NCBI GenBank assembly: GCA_946405675.1
Contig: CAMJIC010000005.1
Coordinates: 1-28,817, forward strand
DNA from: an uncultured Clostridia bacterium
Lineage (GTDB): Bacteria; Bacillota; Clostridia; Lachnospirales; Lachnospiraceae
Direction of reading: 5' to 3'
Length of the DNA: 28,817 bases
The notes under the pieces were generated by a model. That model ran no database searches. It had not been told where the DNA came from and saw nothing but the letters and a program-made list of their open reading frames with translations. The position numbers and the translations under genes are program-made. Positions within the stretch are counted from its first letter, which is position 1, and each line of letters begins with the position of its first letter. Below are positions 24,884 through 28,817 of this stretch, one piece after another.

Positions 24884-25644
24884 CAGTAAGGCTTGTATGT
24901 ACCTGTCAGGTTCATGTAATAATTTGCCTTGATGACATTGAGGTAAGGCAGCACCCAGACCAGACCGAGCCCCATGCTGATGACGCACAGTGCGAAATAT
25001 CCGGCCAACGACAGGTGCAGGAGGAAAAATTCTGTCACATGTCCGCGCATCAGGGAGCGGCTCTTTGAAAGGCATTCCCCTGCGCTAAGCTCCTGATGGT
25101 CAATGTACAGGAACAATGCCTGGCTGAGGGGGAAGGCCACCATAACCTCCAGAAAGATCATGCCGGCGAGTCCGCATAGGCTCAGAAGAAGGATTGACCA
25201 CACCGGGACATTCTTTCCGCTGTTGATGGTGAAAGCGCCAACATAAACCAGGTTGGAAAGAGAGACGGAAAATGGTGCCATGCATATGGTCTCGACCAGT
25301 GCAAGTATGGCGCAAAGCCGGAACGCCTTCGCCGTGTCATAACGGAAAGCCAGGAACAGGTCACCGACCGACACACGGTTGAACCTTGCGATGTTCAACG
25401 CCAGAAAAAGCTGGCCTGCCTGAAGCATCTTTGCCAGGATCATCACCAGGAAATCCAGGATCAGGTTGACCAGTGTCAGCAGGAAGAAACCGGCATTGCC
25501 AAAAGGCCATGCGAGAAACGAGACGATCTGGTTCGCGGCCATGGTCAAAAGACCGGTGAGGACGATTACGAAAAAGTACAGAAGGTAATTGCCGGCAAGG
25601 GAATTCCTGGAATCTTCCTTGATCTGGGACAGTGAACGGGTCAT
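24883..25644 (-). CDS. DUF975 family integral membrane protein
   Basis: 253 residues, with about six hydrophobic helices across the protein. It fits the DUF975 family of Firmicutes membrane proteins: the N-terminal basic, Asn-rich entry (SLSQIKEDSRNSLAGNYLL), the internal AGQLFLALNIARF and DLFLAFRYD, and the C-terminal segment with ALFLYIDHQELSAGECLSKSR. The SKSRSLMRGH segment is typical of the family. The function of the family is unknown. The ATG at 25644 overlaps the stop of the upstream gene by 4 bases (ATGA), so translation is coupled. Its stop lies in the T-run of the shared terminator. Confidence 0.85.
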   Translation of the reverse strand: MTRSLSQIKEDSRNSLAGNYLLYFFVIVLTGLLTMAANQIVSFLAWPFGNAGFFLLTLVNLILDFLVMILAKMLQAGQLFLALNIARFNRVSVGDLFLAFRYDTAKAFRLCAILALVETICMAPFSVSLSNLVYVGAFTINSGKNVPVWSILLLSLCGLAGMIFLEVMVAFPLSQALFLYIDHQELSAGECLSKSRSLMRGHVTEFFLLHLSLAGYFALCVISMGLGLVWVLPYLNVIKANYYMNLTGTYKPY

Positions 25645-26153
25645 ATGAACGCGCCTCCGTTCTCAGGTACGGCCAGGGAATCTTCTTTTTCTTTGTTTTC
25701 GCGGTATTTTCCGGAAAGGATGTCACTGAGGATTTCCTGGGGGTTTTCAGACTGCGCTGTACCCTCGGATTCCCTGGTTCCGGAGATCTGCCCGGTATAG
25801 TAATTGTAGAGCTGTTCCATCTGCGACCTCAGGCGGGGATCCCTGTATACGGTCCGGATCGCGTACCAGGTATACAGACAGCTGAAAATGACGGCGGCAG
25901 CCCCGGCGATCAGTGCGATCCTGGCCCGTCCCTCAACCTTCCTTCCCTGGCGGGATAAAAGTGCCAGAATGATCGAAGCTCCCGCAAGTGGAAGGCTGAT
26001 GAAGAAAAGCTGGAAAGACAGGATGGCGATGATTCCGCATACAAGTGACGCGGTCGCCATGTTCCGCTTTGCTACGGTTGCCTTGAACCGGTTGAATTCA
26101 TCCGGCTCTCCCGGGCCGGATGAACCATAATTCTGATAATCTGATCCGTTCAA
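25641..26153 (-). CDS. Small two-helix membrane protein, DUF4190-like
   Basis: About 170 residues when started at the TTG at 26153, which has GGAG 8 bases upstream and gives MNGSDYQNYGSSGPGEPDEF, the Asn/Tyr/Gly/Pro-rich cytoplasmic start usual for such proteins. An ATG start at 26282 (213 residues) is also in frame but adds an unconserved-looking stretch with a weak ribosome site. Two hydrophobic segments (ATASLVCGIIAILSF then a second after RARIALIAGAAAVIF) flank a short polar turn, as in DUF4190 proteins. A C-terminal tail of about 70 polar residues follows. The gene overlaps the DUF975 gene by 4 bases and is likely transcribed from the promoter at 26332-26360. Role unknown. Confidence 0.7.
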   Translation of the reverse strand: MNGSDYQNYGSSGPGEPDEFNRFKATVAKRNMATASLVCGIIAILSFQLFFISLPLAGASIILALLSRQGRKVEGRARIALIAGAAAVIFSCLYTWYAIRTVYRDPRLRSQMEQLYNYYTGQISGTRESEGTAQSENPQEILSDILSGKYRENKEKEDSLAVPENGGAFI

Positions 26154-26331
26154 TTTGATATCTCCATTGTGTTCTTCTCTATAGACGCATGTTTTTCTGC
26201 GCCTATATCTGACTTCCAGATGCAATCTATCTGGCTGCTGTTCATGTACAGTGAAATGATCTTTCGCTTGCTTCATATCCATTTTCCATTGGATGACGAA
26301 GCATCATGATTGATGCGCCCGATATGTGCTC

Positions 26332-26360
26332 AGTGTATCACCACTTAAGAGGAATGACAA
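26332..26360 (-). promoter_or_regulatory. Promoter for the DUF4190-like/DUF975 operon
   Basis: On the - strand TTGTCA (26360-26355), 17-base spacer, TACACT (26337-26332) with extended TGA before it. Predicted start near 26325, about 170 bases before the TTG start at 26153. The rest of the 26361-26544 stretch shows nothing I can identify. Confidence 0.65.
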
Positions 26361-26544
26361 TCTTGCGGACTGAAACTTCATGGATTCTTCACAGGAAAGG
26401 CTGCACCGCAGATCCAAGGTCACTGTCTTAAGACATTCTGCGCTGCCTGGCGGATGCTGATGCGTTTTACAACGGCTACCCGGCGTTATTAACCGGATCA
26501 AAAAAACTGTCTGGCGTACGATGGTATCAGACCCGTCTGAGATA

Positions 26545-26733
26545 TCAAGTACACGCGTTGTGTGAGGACGAGCAGGCGAGAGCAATTCCCCGCTGAAAAG
26601 ATTCCTGTCGCAATTCTTCCATTGCTTTGCACATAAGCTCAACTCCTTCCGGATCGGTTTTAAGATACCTGGATCTTTCAGCTAAAAGCGGTGTCTTTAT
26701 ATCATCAGGATCAGAACAAAGGAAAGTTTGCTG
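26545..26733 (-). pseudogene. Remnant of an Rpn-family nuclease/transposase C-terminal region
   Basis: Directly after the antitoxin gene, a - strand frame without a start codon reads LCSDPDDIKTPLLAERSRYL then KTDPEGVELMCKAMEELRQE and SFQRGIALA before losing similarity and ending at a TGA (26547-26545). The pattern (DPDD...LAER-RYL...EGV--MCK-MEELR-E) is that of the C-terminal half of Rpn/PD-(D/E)XK nuclease 'transposase' family proteins common in Clostridia. The catalytic N-terminal domain is missing and a stop lies just upstream of the fragment, so this is a dead piece. It sits beside the toxin-antitoxin pair in an AT-richer patch, a sign of past insertion and decay. Confidence 0.6.
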
Positions 26734-26740
26734 TCAAATA

Positions 26741-27031
26741 TTATTGAATACTTTTTTTAGGAGTGAACGATATGTTCAGAACCATTCCCATTCCATCCGC
26801 CAATCTTTGGAGTAGCTTGACGGAAGGATTTCTAGTGCCTTTCTCAAGCTTGCTTATTTCCGTTTGAGCGATACCTGTTCTTTCTGACAATTCTTTTTGC
26901 GTGAGATTTTGAGACGTTCTGGCATCAACGATCGCGCGAATAACACTCATTTCAGGTTGAATTTCCTCATAGGCTTTCGCAAATTCAGGATCCTTCATTT
27001 GATCTTTCATAAAACCATCCAGCGTCATCAT
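26741..27031 (-). CDS. higA: XRE-family antitoxin, HigA-like
   Basis: 96 residues, a helix-turn-helix protein of the XRE/Cro type. The HTH is ARTSQNLTQKELSERTGIAQ followed by TEISKLEKGTRNPSVKLLQRLA at about 37-78. The N-terminal part (MTLDGFMKDQMKDPEFAKAY) is typical of antitoxins of RelE/HigB-type toxins. It would bind its own promoter and neutralise the toxin. Order is toxin first, antitoxin second, as in higBA. Its ATG (27031-27029) overlaps the TAA of the unbroken toxin frame by one base (TAATG), and AAAGGAG lies upstream, so it can be translated independently or coupled to the toxin. Base composition is AT-richer than the core genes around it. Confidence 0.88.
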   Translation of the reverse strand: MMTLDGFMKDQMKDPEFAKAYEEIQPEMSVIRAIVDARTSQNLTQKELSERTGIAQTEISKLEKGTRNPSVKLLQRLADGMGMVLNISFTPKKSIQ

Positions 27032-27389
27032 TATTTTTCACTCCTTTCCGCTTCTCTGCGATAAAAGTCTTTTCTTCTGGCTTTTGCAAGTGCTATTTCC
27101 TTAGGCGGGGGTTTCTGCGTTTTTTTAATGAAGCTGTTTGTTATGATAATTCGATCTCCAACATAAAAGAAAACAGTGCTCTTGATATATTATTACCATG
27201 AATCGTCCTCAATTCAAAAATACCGTCATCCAGGTGTTCCGTATAAGGCTTGCGCAATTCGTTTCCTTTTTCTGCAAGTAACTGCATCATGGCGCCAACT
27301 TTAGCCCGCATCTTTGGCTCAAGGGAAATCATAAAATCAAAAACAGGTTTGTCTCCATCTTCTGTTTCATAAAATTCAACAGTATACAT
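27031..27389 (-). pseudogene. higB: RelE/HigB-type toxin with a single-base frameshift
   Basis: From the ATG at 27389 the frame reads MYTVEFYETEDGDKPVFDF, the normal start of Gp49/HigB toxins, on through HLDDGIFELRTIHGNN. It then shifts after RALF and stops early at 27141. One base inserted in either T-run of TTTTCTTTT (- strand; 27165-27173) restores a frame continuing YVGDRIIITNSFIKKTQKPP and KEIALAKARRKDFYRREAER to TAA at 27033-27031. That gives about 119 residues, a full-length toxin whose end meets the antitoxin start. The KKTQKPP-KEI-LA-AR motif is the conserved C-terminus of the family. The current product would lack it. The gene may be inactive, or expressed by slippage at the homopolymer; a base-calling error is also possible. 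Confidence 0.8.
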
Positions 27390-27501
27390 TATAGAGTATT
27401 CCTCAAGAGGCTGTCCCTTCATACCTTTATCAAGGATTGGCCGTCATGACTTATCAATAGGTTTCTGCATCAACTACAATATATGAGATATAACTCTATT
27501 C

Positions 27502-27526
27502 GTCAGGGGGACAAAAAGTCCCTGAC
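27502..27526. other. Inverted repeat after the importer genes
   Basis: GTCAGGG...(GG bulge)...AC, loop AAAAA, then GTCCCTGAC. It lies 66 bases beyond the - strand stop of the ATPase gene. It has no proper T-run on the - strand, so it is at best a weak terminator or an mRNA 3'-end structure. The rest of 27390-27591 is AT-rich with no gene seen. Confidence 0.45.
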
Positions 27527-27591
27527 AGCACGTTACTGGAGTGATTTGTAACTTTATGCAGCACAGAAAGCAGAAAATGAAAACCGTTGTG

Positions 27592-28341
27592 TTATTCATT
27601 GCCAGCAGCGCGCGGCTGGAGTGAGAGGGGAAGCTCGAGGCCGTGAGAGGAAAGAAGTACTTCGTCGGTGAGGATCTTCTCCGGCGAACCGTCCTCGATG
27701 ATCGCGCCGTGGTCCATGAGGATCACACGGTTGCAGGTATCCCAGATCAGGTCAAGGTCATGGGAGGCGATGATCTTCAGATGGTCGAATTCATTGAGGA
27801 TACGGATCAGGTTTCTCCGGTTTCTGGGATCGAGGGCGACGGAGGGTTCGTCCAGCAGCAGGATATCTGGTGTCATGGACAGGATCGTCGCGATAGAAGC
27901 GAGCTTTTTTTCTCCGCCGGAGAGCTTGTAGATCGCTTTGTAAGCCAGATGCGGGATATGGACAAGCTCCAGCGCACGCTGCACCCGCCGGTCAACCTCG
28001 TCCTCAGGGAGGCCATAGTTCCTCGGGGCAAATGCGACATCTTCCCGGACGGTGGTCATGAAAAGCTGGGTATCAGAATCCTGAAAGACATATCCGATCT
28101 TTTCCCGGATCCTGGGCAGCGTCTTTTTTTCCACCGGAATCTCCTCGATCCGGATGGAGCCTTTGTCAGACAGCTCCAGTCCCACAAGAAGCTTGAGGAA
28201 GGTTGACTTCCCCGTACCGTTCGCGCCTATGATCCCTACGGCATCCTGCTCCCGGAATGAGACGGTCAGTTGATCCAGAATCTGGACATCCTTCTCGTAT
28301 CCGAAGGTCAGGCCGGTGACATCAATGTGGATATGGCTCAT
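27592..28341 (-). CDS. ECF/Cbi-type ABC transporter ATP-binding protein
   Basis: Energising ATPase of an energy-coupling-factor importer, most like CbiO/EcfA, 249 residues. Walker A is GANGTGKST (39-47), the Q-loop is FQD (Gln87) in the ECF-typical YVFQDSDTQLF, the ABC signature is LSGGEKK (140-146), Walker B is LLLDEP (Asp164, Glu165), and the H-loop histidine is 194. GGAGG precedes the ATG. It follows the T-component gene by 15 bases in the same direction. The T-then-ATPase order matches the cbiMNQO cobalt and nickel importers, but the S/M component is outside the window, so the substrate is unknown. Confidence 0.92.
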   Translation of the reverse strand: MSHIHIDVTGLTFGYEKDVQILDQLTVSFREQDAVGIIGANGTGKSTFLKLLVGLELSDKGSIRIEEIPVEKKTLPRIREKIGYVFQDSDTQLFMTTVREDVAFAPRNYGLPEDEVDRRVQRALELVHIPHLAYKAIYKLSGGEKKLASIATILSMTPDILLLDEPSVALDPRNRRNLIRILNEFDHLKIIASHDLDLIWDTCNRVILMDHGAIIEDGSPEKILTDEVLLSSHGLELPLSLQPRAAGNE

Positions 28342-28356
28342 GAAGGTTCCCTCCAG

Positions 28357-28817
28357 TCAGATGAAAAAGCTTCCGATGAATTCCAGCACCGGAAACAGCC
28401 TGAGTGCGACCAGGGCCGCACTGCATCCTGCAAGATAGGCCACATCGGAGGCAATAAGCTTCCTGCGGTCGGCAAATGGCCTGTCATCACGAAACCCTCT
28501 TATGCGCATGCTTTCATAGAGCGCCTTCGCACGATCCATGCTCCGGAGCAGGAGCTGTCCGATCATCGGCCCCCAGGCTTTCATGGCAATCCCTTTCTGC
28601 CCGGGTGCCCTGAGCGCATATGCCTGGGTCATCCGGTCCGCTTCCGCCAGAAGGACAGAGATATAACGGCAGATCAGCAAGAATTCTGTCACAAGGATCC
28701 CGGGAATGTGCAGCATGGTCAGCGCGCTGCAGATCGATTCCATGGAAGTGGATGCGATGAGCAGATAAGAGGAAAGGACCGTCAGTATTCCCTTAACCAT
28801 CAGGCTGAGCATGGTTA
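28357..28817 (-). CDS. ECF/Cbi-type transporter T component (CbiQ/EcfT), N-terminus cut by window
   Basis: At least 151 C-terminal residues of a membrane T component that couples the ATPase to the substrate-binding subunit. The two coupling-helix motifs are AYALRAPG and, after RSMDRAKALYES, MRIRGF, matching the A-x-x-x-R-x-G pattern of CbiQ/EcfT. Hydrophobic helices surround them, and the last is at LAGCSAALVALRLFPVLEF. Family members are about 230-270 residues, so roughly 80-100 residues lie to the right of the window; the first Met visible at 28812 is probably internal. The gene sits immediately upstream of the ATPase in one operon. Confidence 0.88.
   Translation of the reverse strand, partial: TMLSLMVKGILTVLSSYLLIASTSMESICSALTMLHIPGILVTEFLLICRYISVLLAEADRMTQAYALRAPGQKGIAMKAWGPMIGQLLLRSMDRAKALYESMRIRGFRDDRPFADRRKLIASDVAYLAGCSAALVALRLFPVLEFIGSFFI

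Noticed and set aside
26304..26642. 112-codon - strand frame in the gap before the DUF4190-like gene
   Set aside because: Composition is not protein-like, it runs through a good promoter, and it overlaps the Rpn remnant in another frame.

Overview
The window looks like chromosomal DNA of a low-to-mid GC Gram-positive anaerobe of the class Clostridia, probably Lachnospiraceae-like. The reasons are the hpf-secA-prfB order, RecD2, long-form HPF, DUF975 and ECF/Cbi-type genes, strong AGGAGG ribosome binding sites, and TTGaca/TAtaaT promoters, often with an extended TGn. Species cannot be named from the sequence alone. Most of the window is ordinary housekeeping DNA on the + strand. The right end (24.9-28.8 kb) lies on the - strand and contains a small, AT-richer accessory patch.

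Layout. 1-2.6 kb: the tail of an unknown gene overlapping recD2. 2.7-8.6 kb: a probable three-gene membrane/surface operon made of a transmembrane Ser/Thr kinase, a 1140-residue Ser/Gly/Glu-rich Ig-like surface protein anchored at both ends, and a CPBP intramembrane protease. 8.7-9.4 kb: convergent ylmH. 9.7-12.0 kb: glyA, then a putative heavy-metal (ArsP_2 type) exporter. 12.1-17.7 kb: hslO (Hsp33), glutamine-dependent nadE, a divergent formate-tetrahydrofolate ligase, and a eukaryotic-type (His6-like) HisA. 17.8-22.6 kb: hpf, secA and prfB with their own promoters. 22.9-24.8 kb: an SPFH/zinc-ribbon membrane-stress protein and thrH behind an attenuator-like hairpin. 24.9-26.3 kb (-): two overlapping membrane-protein genes (DUF975 and a DUF4190-like protein). 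26.5-27.4 kb (-): a degraded Rpn-family nuclease remnant and a HigBA-type toxin-antitoxin pair whose toxin frame is broken by one base. 27.6-28.8 kb (-): the ATPase and T components of a Cbi/ECF-type importer, cut by the window edge.

How the genes relate: glyA and fhs feed the one-carbon folate pool, nadE makes NAD, hpf/prfB/ylmH act on ribosomes, and secA drives export. The most interesting points are the kinase/surface-protein/protease operon, a pair of intergenic hairpin elements with conserved flanks but different self-complementary cores (upstream of hisA and of secA), the frameshifted toxin still coupled to its antitoxin, and the divergent Fhs and His6-like HisA sitting next to each other. 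No tRNA, rRNA, CRISPR array or complete insertion sequence was seen.
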